Shown piece by piece: positions 26,148 through 34,729 of a DNA stretch of 57,916 nucleotides. Numbering within the stretch: the first letter of the stretch is position 1; every line of letters begins with the position of its first letter. The notes below the pieces were generated by a model. The model had not been told where the DNA came from. It saw only the letters and a program-made list of their open reading frames with translations, and made no database searches. Both the position numbers and the translations under genes were made by a program. This DNA is from UBA3937 sp050951585 (GTDB lineage: Bacteria > Bacillota > Peptococcia > DRI-13 > DTU073), in NCBI GenBank assembly GCA_050951585.1, contig JBMNJI010000016.1:1-57916 (forward strand), given 5' to 3'.

Positions 26148-26513
26148 TTATTTATCTAAATTTACGAGCCATTCGGTAACCGGTTGACCATTAATCACGT
26201 GCTGAACAATGATTTTCTTCATGTTCTCCACAGATACTTTCCCATAAACAAATGGCTTTTTGTCAGGTACGGAAATGGTGACTAACGGTTCTAAATGACA
26301 TAAGCCCGGGCAGCCGGTCTGAGTCACATGAATATCGGTTAAGTTACGCTCCTTTAGGTCGGCAAGAACCGCATTGAGCACTTCTCTGGCTCCGTTTGCA
26401 ATCCCGCACGTGCCCATGTGCACGATAATTGTTGGTTTTCCTGTATCCTCTCTAAGGGCCATCTCTTTTTCCGTTTTCGCCTTCAGAGCTTTTAATTCTT
26501 CCAAAGAACGCAT
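26148..26513 (-). CDS. Thioredoxin-like [2Fe-2S] ferredoxin-domain protein of the hydrogenase operon
   Basis: The 121-residue protein has the thioredoxin-like 2Fe-2S fold with Cys motifs HMGTCGIANGAREV and QTGCPGLCHLEP. It resembles the N-terminal domain of HydB as a free-standing subunit. A predicted amphipathic helix opens the protein (MRSLEELKALKAKTEKEM). The gene lies between hydC and hydB with short gaps (15 and 33 bp), so it is translated with them. In related anaerobes such a small protein accompanies HydABC, perhaps as an accessory electron carrier. Confidence 0.85.
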   Translation of the reverse strand: MRSLEELKALKAKTEKEMALREDTGKPTIIVHMGTCGIANGAREVLNAVLADLKERNLTDIHVTQTGCPGLCHLEPLVTISVPDKKPFVYGKVSVENMKKIIVQHVINGQPVTEWLVNLDK

Positions 26514-26528
26514 TAATAACCCTCCTCT

Positions 26529-27029
26529 CTATTCTTCTGCCTTATACTGTTCGATAAGTCCTGCAACATCTTTGGTCGTCAATCTTCCATGAACATGATC
26601 ATCAACTGTTAAGACAGGAGCCAAACCACAAGCGCCCAGGCAGCGGCAGGCTTCAAGGGTAAACTGTCCGTCCGCTGTTGTTTGCCCAACCTTGATGTTC
26701 AATTCCTTCTCTAGTTCTTCGAGAATCTTCCCTGCCCCTCTAACATAGCAGGCTGTTCCTAAACACACGCTGATTTTGTGCTTTCCCTTTGGCTGAGTGT
26801 TGAATAACGTATAAAACGTCACGATGCCGTACACCTCGCTCAAAGGTACCCCCATCTTTTGGGCGATATAAGCCTGAACATCTTCAGGCAAATAACCCTT
26901 CTCTTGTTGCACTTCATGCAGAATCGGGATCATTGTTCCTTTTTCATCTTTGTATTTCTCGATGATACGATCAATAAAAGCATACTGGTTATCTTCCCGT
27001 CCTGCCCCACATTTGCACTGGCAACTCAT
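26529..27029 (-). CDS. hydC: NuoE-like hydrogenase subunit HydC (2Fe-2S)
   Basis: The 166-residue subunit is NuoE-like. A helical N-terminal domain (IPILHEVQQEKGYLPEDVQA) is followed by a thioredoxin-like domain with the four-Cys 2Fe-2S site. The Cys motifs are SVCLGTACYVRGAG and EACRCLGACGLAPV. A Cys-rich N-terminus (MSCQCKCGAG) is unusual and could bind an additional metal. It is the first gene of the operon hydC-small ferredoxin-hydB-hydA. It has a strong ribosome site (caaggaggt). Confidence 0.94.
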   Translation of the reverse strand: MSCQCKCGAGREDNQYAFIDRIIEKYKDEKGTMIPILHEVQQEKGYLPEDVQAYIAQKMGVPLSEVYGIVTFYTLFNTQPKGKHKISVCLGTACYVRGAGKILEELEKELNIKVGQTTADGQFTLEACRCLGACGLAPVLTVDDHVHGRLTTKDVAGLIEQYKAEE

Positions 27030-27380
27030 TTTTTTACCTCCTTGCTAATATTACTTATCTTTTTAATATTTAATATACATCTTCCGCCCACTTTTTCTTA
27101 TCTCTCTGCTATGGATGTGCGCGTATTTTGATGTATCTGTGGCCGCAAAGCATTGTGTTCCTAGGGCCCGATGACCTTGTGCACATTGGTACATATTCAT
27201 ATATAAGAATATAGCGATATATTGTGTCTCCCGTTTTTGCACAACAAAAAAACTACTATTTAAACAAATCCTAACACAATTCTACCACATAACTATATTA
27301 ACACTTCTTCAGAAGTTTTCAATAGTAAAATTATTTGCAGCTAAAGCAAAATGTACCTTTTCTCCGCGCCTTCTTTGGGC
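27030..27380. other. Intergenic region between parB and hydC
   Basis: This 351-bp AT-rich stretch should hold the end of the par transcript and the hyd promoter, but I cannot fix either. It contains a small hairpin (acttcttcagaagt near 27303) and TTGTG/CACAA elements near 27224-27245. These only loosely resemble a Rex site. No convincing gene or RNA is seen. Confidence 0.4.
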
Positions 27381-28265
27381 TTATGTCAATTCTTCCGGAA
27401 AAAATATTGCGAGGATTCTATTTAAATCGTCCGTATTATAGTACTCTATTTCTATTTTTCCTTTCTCGCCTTTATTCCTGATTGATACTTTCGTGCCGCA
27501 AGTATCACGCAAGCGGTTCTCCAGATCAAGCAATTCCGGAGATAATTTAGCCAGCTTCTTTCTTTTGCCGATCTGTTTTTGCGCAGAATCAGCATAGCTT
27601 TTCGCAAGCGCCTCGGCTTGCCGGGCGTTTAATTGTTTGCTGATTATTTCTTCGGCAGCTTTAAGCTGCTGGGCCTCATTTTTCAAGGTTAATAGCGGAC
27701 GCGCGTGCCCAATCGTTAATTCCCCTCCGGCAACCCTGTCCAGGATGGCGGGCGGCAATTGGAGTATTCTGACCATATTCGCCACGAAGGAACGGCTCTT
27801 GGAGATTTTCTGCGCCACTTCTTCCTGGGTAAATTTAAACTCTTCCAGCAACCTCTTGTAGGCTGCCGCCTCTTCGACCGGATTTAAATCCTGGCGCTGA
27901 ATATTTTCAATTAACGCTATTTCCATCATCTGTTCGTCAGTATATTCCTTAATCAGGGCAGGAACCTTGGGGAGCTTTAAGCTCTGACATGCCCTTAAAC
28001 GTCTTTCCCCGACAACCAGTTCATATTTTCCATCAGTAATTTTACGCACCACAATTGGCTGCACTACCCCGTGAGCTTTGATCGATTCCGCTAACTCAGC
28101 CAGCTTTCCTTCATCAAAAGTCCTCCGCGGCTGAAAGCTATTGGGAACAATCGCACTGACCTTAATCTCCGTAGCCGCCGCCTCCTTGTTCATTTCTTCA
28201 CTAGCCGGCGGAATCAGCGCCGACAGCCCTCTTCCTAATCCTGTTTTATTCTTGTTCACGTTCAA
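27381..28265 (-). CDS. parB: Chromosome-partitioning protein ParB (Spo0J)
   Basis: The 294-residue CTPase binds parS and spreads along DNA to load SMC and guide origin segregation. The N-terminal LGRGLSALIP motif stimulates ParA. The CTP-binding box is at GERRLRACQ, with ENIQRQDLNPVEEA nearby. A helix-turn-helix follows (FTQEEVAQKISKSRSFVANM). The C-terminal dimerisation domain ends the protein. The start overlaps the parA end by 20 bp, so the two are coupled. Two parS-like sites lie upstream of parA. Confidence 0.95.
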   Translation of the reverse strand: MNVNKNKTGLGRGLSALIPPASEEMNKEAAATEIKVSAIVPNSFQPRRTFDEGKLAELAESIKAHGVVQPIVVRKITDGKYELVVGERRLRACQSLKLPKVPALIKEYTDEQMMEIALIENIQRQDLNPVEEAAAYKRLLEEFKFTQEEVAQKISKSRSFVANMVRILQLPPAILDRVAGGELTIGHARPLLTLKNEAQQLKAAEEIISKQLNARQAEALAKSYADSAQKQIGKRKKLAKLSPELLDLENRLRDTCGTKVSIRNKGEKGKIEIEYYNTDDLNRILAIFFPEELT

Positions 28266-29013
28266 TTACCTCCTTTGCCAATTCCATATACTGTTCTGCC
28301 CCCTTGGATTTGGGATCGTATAAATTGATGGGCAGCCCGTAACTGGGAGCTTCGCTCAGCCGGACATTTCTCGGGATAATCGAATGAAACACCTTGTCCT
28401 TAAAGTAAGCCTTTACCTCGTCCACAACCTGGATGGACAAGTTGGTTCTGGCATCAAACATTGTTAAAACGGCGCCAAAGATCTCCAGGTCCTTATTTAA
28501 ATGCTTTCTCACCAGGGTAATTGTGTTCATTAGTTGGCTAAGCCCCTCTAAAGCATAGTACTCACATTGAATGGGAATTAAGATTCCGTTGGCAGCCGTC
28601 ATGCCGTTTAAGGTGAGTAATCCAAGGGACGGCGGGCAGTCAATAATAATATAATCATAGTCCCTGGCGATTGCTTGTAATGCCTTTTTCAATTTATATT
28701 CCCTGGACACTGTTGAAACTAACTCCACTTCTGCCCCGGCCAACTGGATCGTTGCCGGTACCACAAACAGTTTGTCCATCGCCGTAGGACAGATCACATT
28801 GTGTAAAGGAAGATCGTTTATTAAACAGTCATAGATACACCGGCCTTCGTTCAGCTGATTAATCCCCAGCCCGCTGGTCGTATTTCCTTGCGGATCAATA
28901 TCGACAGCCAGCACCCTTTGACCTTGAGCGGCCAGGCAAGCACTTAAATTGATCACCGTCGTTGTTTTGGCAACACCGCCTTTTTGATTCGCAATTGCTA
29001 GAATTTTACCCAT
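28246..29013 (-). CDS. parA: Chromosome-partitioning ATPase ParA (Soj)
   Basis: The product of about 255 residues is ParA/Soj. It starts MGKILAIANQKGGVAKTTT, a deviant Walker A in which the fifth position is Ala rather than the usual Gly (KGGVAKTT). Later motifs are VDIDPQGN (switch I) and IIIDCPPSLGLL (Walker B region). The ATG at 29013 is preferred over an upstream GTG at 29025 because of family alignment (MGKI..) and the nearby ggggtga. Spo0J-stimulated ATP hydrolysis drives origin positioning and also regulates DnaA in Bacillus. It is followed by parB. Confidence 0.95.
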   Translation of the reverse strand: MGKILAIANQKGGVAKTTTVINLSACLAAQGQRVLAVDIDPQGNTTSGLGINQLNEGRCIYDCLINDLPLHNVICPTAMDKLFVVPATIQLAGAEVELVSTVSREYKLKKALQAIARDYDYIIIDCPPSLGLLTLNGMTAANGILIPIQCEYYALEGLSQLMNTITLVRKHLNKDLEIFGAVLTMFDARTNLSIQVVDEVKAYFKDKVFHSIIPRNVRLSEAPSYGLPINLYDPKSKGAEQYMELAKEVIEREQE

Positions 29014-29115
29014 TTTGTCTGTCACCCCGTTTTCTTCGCTAACCCCTGGATGTTGTCCCTGTTCCGTATTGCCTCTTCGGGATTAACTGTATTCTTGCGT
29101 CCTTTTTTGTTCTTA

Positions 29116-29131
29116 TGTTTCACATGAAACA
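29116..29131 (+). other. parS-like site 1
   Basis: The sequence tgtttcacatgaaaca differs from the Bacillus parS consensus TGTTNCACGTGAAACA only at the centre (CACATG for CACGTG). It lies about 100 bp upstream of parA, where parS sites are common. Confidence 0.8.
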
Positions 29132-29210
29132 TTTTTAAGGATGTCCTTCTGTATTTTGCATAACTATATTATATATGAAATAAAATTTTTTTGTTGATGA
29201 TATTTCCATA

Positions 29211-29245
29211 AAAAATAAAAAAGTGTATGAGGATCACTCATACAC
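29211..29245 (-). terminator. Terminator after noc
   Basis: On minus, gtgtatgag pairs with ctcatacac (29223-29231 with 29237-29245) and is followed by a T-rich tail. It lies about 105 bp beyond the noc stop codon and between the two parS-like sites. Confidence 0.75.
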
Positions 29246-29251
29246 TGTGTT

Positions 29252-29267
29252 TGTTTCACATGAAACA
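29252..29267 (+). other. parS-like site 2
   Basis: This 16-mer is identical to the site at 29116-29131 (tgtttcacatgaaaca), 136 bp away. The two lie on either side of the noc terminator. Such clustering near parA-parB is typical of Firmicutes origins. Confidence 0.8.
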
Positions 29268-29350
29268 CTGTTTTCAAATCGCACGCTGTGCGGCTCCGCC
29301 CCGGCTGCGAGTACGGCCATAGCTATAAATATGGTGTGAAGATTAGTGTC

Positions 29351-30199
29351 TTATAAAAACGGGTGCGGTTTGCGTATTTGGACAATTATTTCTACATATT
29401 GGTCATATTCTTTTTCGCTCATCTTCACATTAATCCCTGCTTCCTTTATGGTTGAAACAGCAGATCGAAGAGTATTGATATATATTCTTAAATCCTTAAA
29501 AATCCGGAGCACTTTCTTGCCTTGGGACAGGCGCGGAGCAGCGCCGTTCTTCCTTAACTGCGCCTCAACCAGCGCATCCGTGTCTTTAACATTAAGATTA
29601 TTATTATAAATCTCCCTTAGAACGGCGAGCTGGGAAGCGGTATCGGGGAGTTTTAACAAAGCCCGCGCGTGTCGCTCCGTAATCACATCGAGCATAATAT
29701 TCAACCTTACTTCGTGGGGCAATTTTAACAATCTGATTTTATTGGCGATCGTTGACTGGCTTTTGCCAACGCGCAGCGCCACCTCTTCCTGGGTTAAGTT
29801 AAATTCCTGGATCAGCTTTTTATAACCTTCCGCCTCTTCAAAATAATTGAGATCCTCCCGCTGTAAATTTTCAATTAAGGCTATCTCCGCAATGTCCCGG
29901 TCTGACATGGAACGGACGAGCGCCGGAATCGTTTTATATCCTAAGTTCTGGCAAGCCCTTAAACGCCTTTCGCCGGCAATCAGATCATAGTAATTACCGT
30001 TCTTACGCACAATAATCGGTTGTAAAACTCCGTAGGTATTAATCGATTTGGCCAATTCCTCTAATTGATACGAATCAAAATGCTTCCTGGGTTGATAAGG
30101 ATTGGGTCTGATTAAATCGATATAGATCTCCCTGACAACATCTCCCTGGTCATCAACATTATTTAAACCAAAAAATCGAGCTAATGGGTGTCCGGCCAT
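29351..30199 (-). CDS. noc: Nucleoid occlusion protein Noc (ParB paralogue)
   Basis: This 282-residue ParB-like CTPase matches Noc, which prevents division over the nucleoid. The N-terminus MAGHPLARFFGLNN resembles the membrane-binding amphipathic helix of Bacillus Noc (..SRFFGL..). The CTP motif is GERRLRACQ and ENLQREDLNYFEEA follows. A helix-turn-helix (LTQEEVALRVGKSQSTIAN) and a C-terminal dimer domain complete it. Its position between rsmG and parA is exactly that of noc in Bacillus. No clear Noc-binding site (atttcccgggaaat) is seen in the window. Confidence 0.9.
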   Translation of the reverse strand: MAGHPLARFFGLNNVDDQGDVVREIYIDLIRPNPYQPRKHFDSYQLEELAKSINTYGVLQPIIVRKNGNYYDLIAGERRLRACQNLGYKTIPALVRSMSDRDIAEIALIENLQREDLNYFEEAEGYKKLIQEFNLTQEEVALRVGKSQSTIANKIRLLKLPHEVRLNIMLDVITERHARALLKLPDTASQLAVLREIYNNNLNVKDTDALVEAQLRKNGAAPRLSQGKKVLRIFKDLRIYINTLRSAVSTIKEAGINVKMSEKEYDQYVEIIVQIRKPHPFL

Positions 30200-30292
30200 T
30201 TATAAAACCACCTTCCCCTTTCTTATTCTTAAATATAATTCGCCATTTGCCATTTATTTCCTTCTTTTGGTAATAATTATTTTCTAGGGCCC

Positions 30293-30320
30293 AAAAAAGG
30301 CCTGACCATCGGTCAGACCT
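30293..30320 (-). terminator. Terminator after rsmG
   Basis: On minus the stem aggtctgacc-gat-ggtcaggcct is followed by TTTTTT (plus aaaaaa at 30293-30298). It lies about 55 bp past the rsmG stop codon. Confidence 0.85.
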
Positions 30321-30374
30321 CTTCATTACTTTGCAACACTTTATCCCCTTGTTACACTCTATTAACTACTCCGC

Positions 30375-31091
30375 TCAGTAAAGCGGCTTTTTCCCAGGCA
30401 AACCGGGCTTACGCGGATATGCGCCGGGCGTTTGTTTAACCTTTTTCAGCAGAATAATGCTACGCTTCCCCATCTCTAACGGTAAGGCGAATGTCTCCAT
30501 TTCGGCGATTTCCCCGCCTAAGATGGCCACCGCTTTCCGGGCTGCTTCGATTTCCTGTTCTGCATCCGCCCCTTTATAGGCCAGCATCACGCCGCCCGGC
30601 TTCACGAGGGGAAGACAATATTCGACTAGTACCGCGAGCCCCGCTACCGCCCGCGAAACAACAAGATCATACTTTTCGCGAAAGGCTTGATTCTGCCCCA
30701 ACTCCTCGGCCCGCCCGTGAATTGCTTCGGCCCCGTTTAACCCAAGAAGTTTAATCATCTCCCGCAAAAACCCGACCCTCTTTTGTAATGAATCCACCAG
30801 CGTGATCTCAAGGGCCGGATTGATAATCTTGAGGGGTAAACCGGGAAAGCCGGCGCCCGTCCCCAGATCAAGGACAGTTTCGTTCCCTTGAAAGCGCCAG
30901 GCCTTTAACCCCAGGGCCGAATCATAAAAATGCTTGATGATAATCTCTTTCTCTGCGGTAATCGCCGTTAAATTGAATTTCTTATTCCAATTGAGCAGTT
31001 CCTCGCCATATAGCGCAAACTGGCTCACCTGAAAATCAGATAACGCTAAAAAATCCGGAGAAAATATTTCCTTAATAAGCCCTTTATCCAT
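30375..31091 (-). CDS. rsmG: 16S rRNA (guanine527-N7)-methyltransferase RsmG
   Basis: The 238-residue enzyme methylates G527 of 16S rRNA with SAM. Landmarks are WNKKFNLTAI, KHFYDSALGL, VLDLGTGAGFPGLPLKI (SAM motif), LVDSLQKRVGFL and DLVVSRAVAGL. The C-terminal AYPRKPGLPGKKPL is a family signature. The start is ATG 31091 (MDKGLIKE), overlapping mnmG by 8 bp. A much longer open frame upstream lies within mnmG and is not coding for RsmG. mnmG-rsmG-noc is a classical Firmicutes order. Confidence 0.95.
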   Translation of the reverse strand: MDKGLIKEIFSPDFLALSDFQVSQFALYGEELLNWNKKFNLTAITAEKEIIIKHFYDSALGLKAWRFQGNETVLDLGTGAGFPGLPLKIINPALEITLVDSLQKRVGFLREMIKLLGLNGAEAIHGRAEELGQNQAFREKYDLVVSRAVAGLAVLVEYCLPLVKPGGVMLAYKGADAEQEIEAARKAVAILGGEIAEMETFALPLEMGKRSIILLKKVKQTPGAYPRKPGLPGKKPLY

Positions 31092-33048
31092 CCTCGCTTC
31101 CCCCGCTTTCGTCCCCTGCCTGCAGCATATCCTCTCCCGCCCCGGGCGCCGTCTTTGCCTCACCTTTTCTCTCTGTGCGCCGCTTCTTTTCCAGATACAC
31201 CAAAAGCACCGCAATATCCGCAGGTGAGACGCCGGAAATACGCGAAGCCTGCCCCAGCGAGACCGGCCTAATCTCCCCCAGCTTTTGACTGGCCTCGGCC
31301 GAGAGATTGGCAATAAGGGCATAATCGATGTCCGGCGGGAATAATTTATTCTCCAGTTTATTAAATTTCTCCACCTGCAGCATTTGTTTCGCGATATATC
31401 CTTCATATTTAATATGGATGTCTATCTGCTTACAAACATCAGCCGCTAATTCTTCGGCGATGCCATAATGAACTAAATCCCGGTAATTAATTTCCTGCCG
31501 CTTTAATAAATCATACAGCGCAACACCCTGTCGTAAAGCCGCGCTCCCCTTGGCCTCAAGCAGGGCGGCCACATTCTCCATCGAAGGTGTGACCACTGTT
31601 TCGCGGAGCTTTGCAAGCGCCTTTTCCAGCGCCTCCTTTTTCCGCTTAAACTTCGCGTATCTTTCCGGCGTCACAAGACCAATCTGCCGCCCTATTTCCG
31701 TTAAACGCAGATCCGCATTGTCCTGACGCAACAACAGACGATATTCGGCCCGGGATGTCATCATCCGATACGGTTCATTCGTCCCTTTTGTTACCAGGTC
31801 ATCGATTAACACCCCGATGTACGCTTCCGATCTTTTTAAAATCAAAGGCTCCCTTTGCCGCAGTTTCATCACGGCATTAATGCCAGCCACTAATCCTTGT
31901 GCCGCCGCTTCCTCATAACCGGATGTCCCGTTAATCTGCCCGGCGCAAAATAGCCCGTTAATACTCTTGACCTCAAGAGAGGGCTTCAATTGCGTGGGGA
32001 TGAGATAATCATATTCAATGGCATAGCCGGTTCTCATGATTTCTACATTTTCCATCCCTTTGATCGTCCGTAAAAAACTCCACTGTACCTCTTCCGGCAA
32101 ACTGGAGGAAACCCCCTGCAAGTACATCTCTTCGCTGTGTAATCCTTCCGGCTCCACAAAGAGTTGATGCCTGTCCTTATCGGGAAAGATGACGATTTTA
32201 CTTTCGATGGAAGGGCAATAGCGCGGCCCCATTCCGGTGATTTTGCCGGTATATAAAGGAGACCTGTGCAGATTATCCCTGATGATCTGATGGGTTTGCT
32301 CATTGGTATAGCCAAGGTAGCAAGGGATATTCAAGCCCCGCCCCTCTTCGGTCATAAAGGAGAAAAAGTTTTCATCCGGATCTCCTTCCTGAATAATCAT
32401 CTGCTCCAAATCAAGGGAATGTTTACTGACCCGGGCCGGTGTCCCTGTTTTAAAACGCCCTAATTCAAGTCCCAGCCCTTTCAGATTATCCACCAGATTT
32501 ACCGCGGCTCTTTGCCCGTTCGGGCCGCCCGGATAAGAGACCTCACCGATAATTATTTCCCCTTTTAAATAGGTGCCGGTGCATAAAATCACCGTCGGAG
32601 CAAAAAAAACCGCCCCCGTTTCTGTTTCAATCCCCCGGACATTTTTAAATTCATCGACCAGTAGTTTCTCCACCAGGGCCTGCCTGACCTCCAGGTTTTT
32701 CTGCTTCTGTAAGGTCAAGGTCATCCGCTGCTGATAGGCCTGCTTATCCGCCTGGGCGCGCAAAGCGTAGACAGCTGGACCTTTCCCTGTATTAAGCAGC
32801 CTGATTTGCAAATAAGTCGCATCGATATTCAGCCCCATCTCTCCGCCTAAAGCATCGATCTCGCGCACTAAATGCCCCTTCGCGGGACCGCCCAAGGAAG
32901 GATTACACGGCATCAAGCCGATATTATCCATATTCAAAGTCAGGATAAGCGTCTTACAACCTAACCGGGCGGCGGCCAATGCCGCTTCACACCCGGCATG
33001 CCCGGTCCCAACCACTATACAATCATAATTACCTGCCTGATAACTCAT
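31084..33048 (-). CDS. mnmG: tRNA uridine-5-carboxymethylaminomethyl synthase MnmG
   Basis: The product of about 654 residues is the FAD-containing partner of MnmE, forming cmnm5U34 in tRNAs. The FAD motif is IVVGTGHAGCEAALAAARLG, followed by MPCNPSLGGPAKGHLVREID and ARVSKHSLDL. TGSGYEEA-like (GTSGYEEAAAQGLVAGINA) and the C-terminal ADIAVLLVYLEKK are seen. I start at ATG 33048 (MSYQAGNY); an upstream start at 33114 would add 22 residues. The last 35 residues form an unusual charged extension (GEAKTAPGAGEDMLQAGDES). It lies 70 bp after mnmE. Confidence 0.94.
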   Translation of the reverse strand: MSYQAGNYDCIVVGTGHAGCEAALAAARLGCKTLILTLNMDNIGLMPCNPSLGGPAKGHLVREIDALGGEMGLNIDATYLQIRLLNTGKGPAVYALRAQADKQAYQQRMTLTLQKQKNLEVRQALVEKLLVDEFKNVRGIETETGAVFFAPTVILCTGTYLKGEIIIGEVSYPGGPNGQRAAVNLVDNLKGLGLELGRFKTGTPARVSKHSLDLEQMIIQEGDPDENFFSFMTEEGRGLNIPCYLGYTNEQTHQIIRDNLHRSPLYTGKITGMGPRYCPSIESKIVIFPDKDRHQLFVEPEGLHSEEMYLQGVSSSLPEEVQWSFLRTIKGMENVEIMRTGYAIEYDYLIPTQLKPSLEVKSINGLFCAGQINGTSGYEEAAAQGLVAGINAVMKLRQREPLILKRSEAYIGVLIDDLVTKGTNEPYRMMTSRAEYRLLLRQDNADLRLTEIGRQIGLVTPERYAKFKRKKEALEKALAKLRETVVTPSMENVAALLEAKGSAALRQGVALYDLLKRQEINYRDLVHYGIAEELAADVCKQIDIHIKYEGYIAKQMLQVEKFNKLENKLFPPDIDYALIANLSAEASQKLGEIRPVSLGQASRISGVSPADIAVLLVYLEKKRRTERKGEAKTAPGAGEDMLQAGDESGGSEDG

Positions 33049-33120
33049 CTTTCTCTGCCTCTTTCCAACAACTGTCTCTTCCCCGTTCCCCGTACAATCT
33101 GCCTTGCTTGGCACGCCCCT

Positions 33121-34542
33121 TTATTTTCCCAAACAGAACTGCGCGAAGATCTGATGAATGATTTCTTCATCCACTGTTTCCCCCGTTATTTCCCCTAAAG
33201 AAGTAAGCGCAGCCTGTAAATCAATCGAAAGAAAATCAGCCGGTGTTCCCGTAAGCACTCCCTGCCGGGCGCTTTCCACGGCCTCGAGGGCTGCGTCTAA
33301 CGCCCTTTTATGCCGGATGTTGGCCAAAAAGGCCTCGTCCTTTATTTCCAGGCCCTGGGAGAAAAAAAGCTCCTGAATGGCTTCTTCCAGCTCATTTATC
33401 CCGATTTTTTCGGTGGCCGAAATAAATAAGACCCGATAACCCGGCAACTGCTGTCTGATCGCCTGATCCTGCTGTTCCCGCTGTTTCCCGTCGGCTTCCC
33501 TGGCCATTAAATCGACTTTGTTGACCAGCACTAAGACTTTTTCCGGAGGCAACTCCTGCAAAAAATCCGCATCCTCCGCCGTAATGCCCGTTGTCAGATC
33601 CAACAAATATAGGATCAGATCCGCCTCTTTGCTGACATCTTTGGTTCTGGCCACGCCTAATTTTTCTACGAGATCTTCAGTTTGACGAATTCCCGCCGTA
33701 TCAATCAAGACAAGCGGAATCCCCCCTAAATTATAATATTCTTCGATTGTATCCCGTGTTGTGCCCGGAATATCGGTCACAATAGCTCTCTTGGCCTGCA
33801 ATATTGTATTTAAAAGACTTGATTTGCCTACGTTTGGTTTACCGATTAAGACTGTTTTGAGGCCTTCCCGGATAATGCGCCCGCTTCGAAAGGTTTGGAG
33901 GATCTTTTTGATTTTTTCCGCTGTTTGGTGCAAACGGGACAAGATCTCCTCCTGATTTAGCCGCTCAATATCCTCCTCCGGAAAATCAATATCCGCTTCC
34001 AAATAGGCAATGACTTCTAAGATTTCCTGCCGGCACTCTTTAATTTCCCGGGCTAGACGTCCCTGCAGATTGTTCGTCGCCGCTTTGAGCGCTGTTTCCG
34101 TTTTGGCATTAATGACATCCATGATTGCTTCCGCCTGGGATAAATCCAGCCTTCCGTTTAAAAACGCCCTTTTACTGAATTCTCCCGGCTCCGCTAAACG
34201 AGCACCGGCCGCCAACAGCAGGTCAAGCACCTTTTTGAGGACAACAGTGCCCCCATGGCATTGTAGCTCGACAATATTTTCGCCGGTAAAACTATGGGGT
34301 GCCCACATGGTGAGGGCTAGCGCTTCATCCAGCATTTGCCCTTCACTATCCTTAATATACCCGTAGGTAACCCGATAGGTGTCCTGCTGCTCTAAGGTAT
34401 TTCCTTTCTTGCTTTGAAAAACCCGATCCGCCACCTCTGCGGCCTTGGGCCCGGAAATACGAATGATCCCTATTCCTGCCGGTCCATATGCCGTGGAAAT
34501 AGCCGCGATCGTATCATCAATTTTGAAAGCTTCCCCGGACAT
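33121..34542 (-). CDS. mnmE: tRNA modification GTPase MnmE
   Basis: The 473-residue GTPase works with MnmG at tRNA U34. The N-terminal folate-binding domain has AAISTAYGPAGIGIIRISGP. The helical domain surrounds a G domain with GKPNVGKSSLLNTIL (G1), DIPGTTRDT (G2/G3), IDTAGIR and LVNKVDLM (G4). The C-terminal catalytic Cys motif is FAQFCLGK. Length and all motifs are normal. It lies upstream of mnmG on the same strand. Confidence 0.97.
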   Translation of the reverse strand: MSGEAFKIDDTIAAISTAYGPAGIGIIRISGPKAAEVADRVFQSKKGNTLEQQDTYRVTYGYIKDSEGQMLDEALALTMWAPHSFTGENIVELQCHGGTVVLKKVLDLLLAAGARLAEPGEFSKRAFLNGRLDLSQAEAIMDVINAKTETALKAATNNLQGRLAREIKECRQEILEVIAYLEADIDFPEEDIERLNQEEILSRLHQTAEKIKKILQTFRSGRIIREGLKTVLIGKPNVGKSSLLNTILQAKRAIVTDIPGTTRDTIEEYYNLGGIPLVLIDTAGIRQTEDLVEKLGVARTKDVSKEADLILYLLDLTTGITAEDADFLQELPPEKVLVLVNKVDLMAREADGKQREQQDQAIRQQLPGYRVLFISATEKIGINELEEAIQELFFSQGLEIKDEAFLANIRHKRALDAALEAVESARQGVLTGTPADFLSIDLQAALTSLGEITGETVDEEIIHQIFAQFCLGK

Positions 34543-34599
34543 TACTTCTTTTCACCTCAAATTCCTGGCAATTTATTATTATACATACCAAAAAATGAA

Positions 34600-34628
34600 A
34601 TGAAAAGCCTGGCTTCTCATCCAGGCTT
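34600..34628 (-). terminator. Terminator after jag
   Basis: On minus, agcctgg pairs with ccaggct around an 8-base loop and is followed by ttttcatttcatttttt. It lies about 100 bp past the jag stop codon and upstream of mnmE. Confidence 0.75.
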
Positions 34629-34729
34629 CCTCTCCATCCTAAATATTTCATAATCCTTTAGTGCTTGACGCATGCTTGGTATCTTATACTTGGGGTATTT
34701 GTGCCTAATCCTTAATAATAGTATTTTCC

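Noticed and set aside
27224..27245. Possible Rex operator upstream of hydC (TTGTG..CACAA)
   Set aside because: Spacing and flanks do not match the TTGTGAAnnnnTTCACAA consensus well enough.
31092..31406. 105-residue N-terminal extension of RsmG
   Set aside because: It lies inside mnmG in another frame, is Arg-rich and has no family similarity. The RsmG start at 31091 fits.
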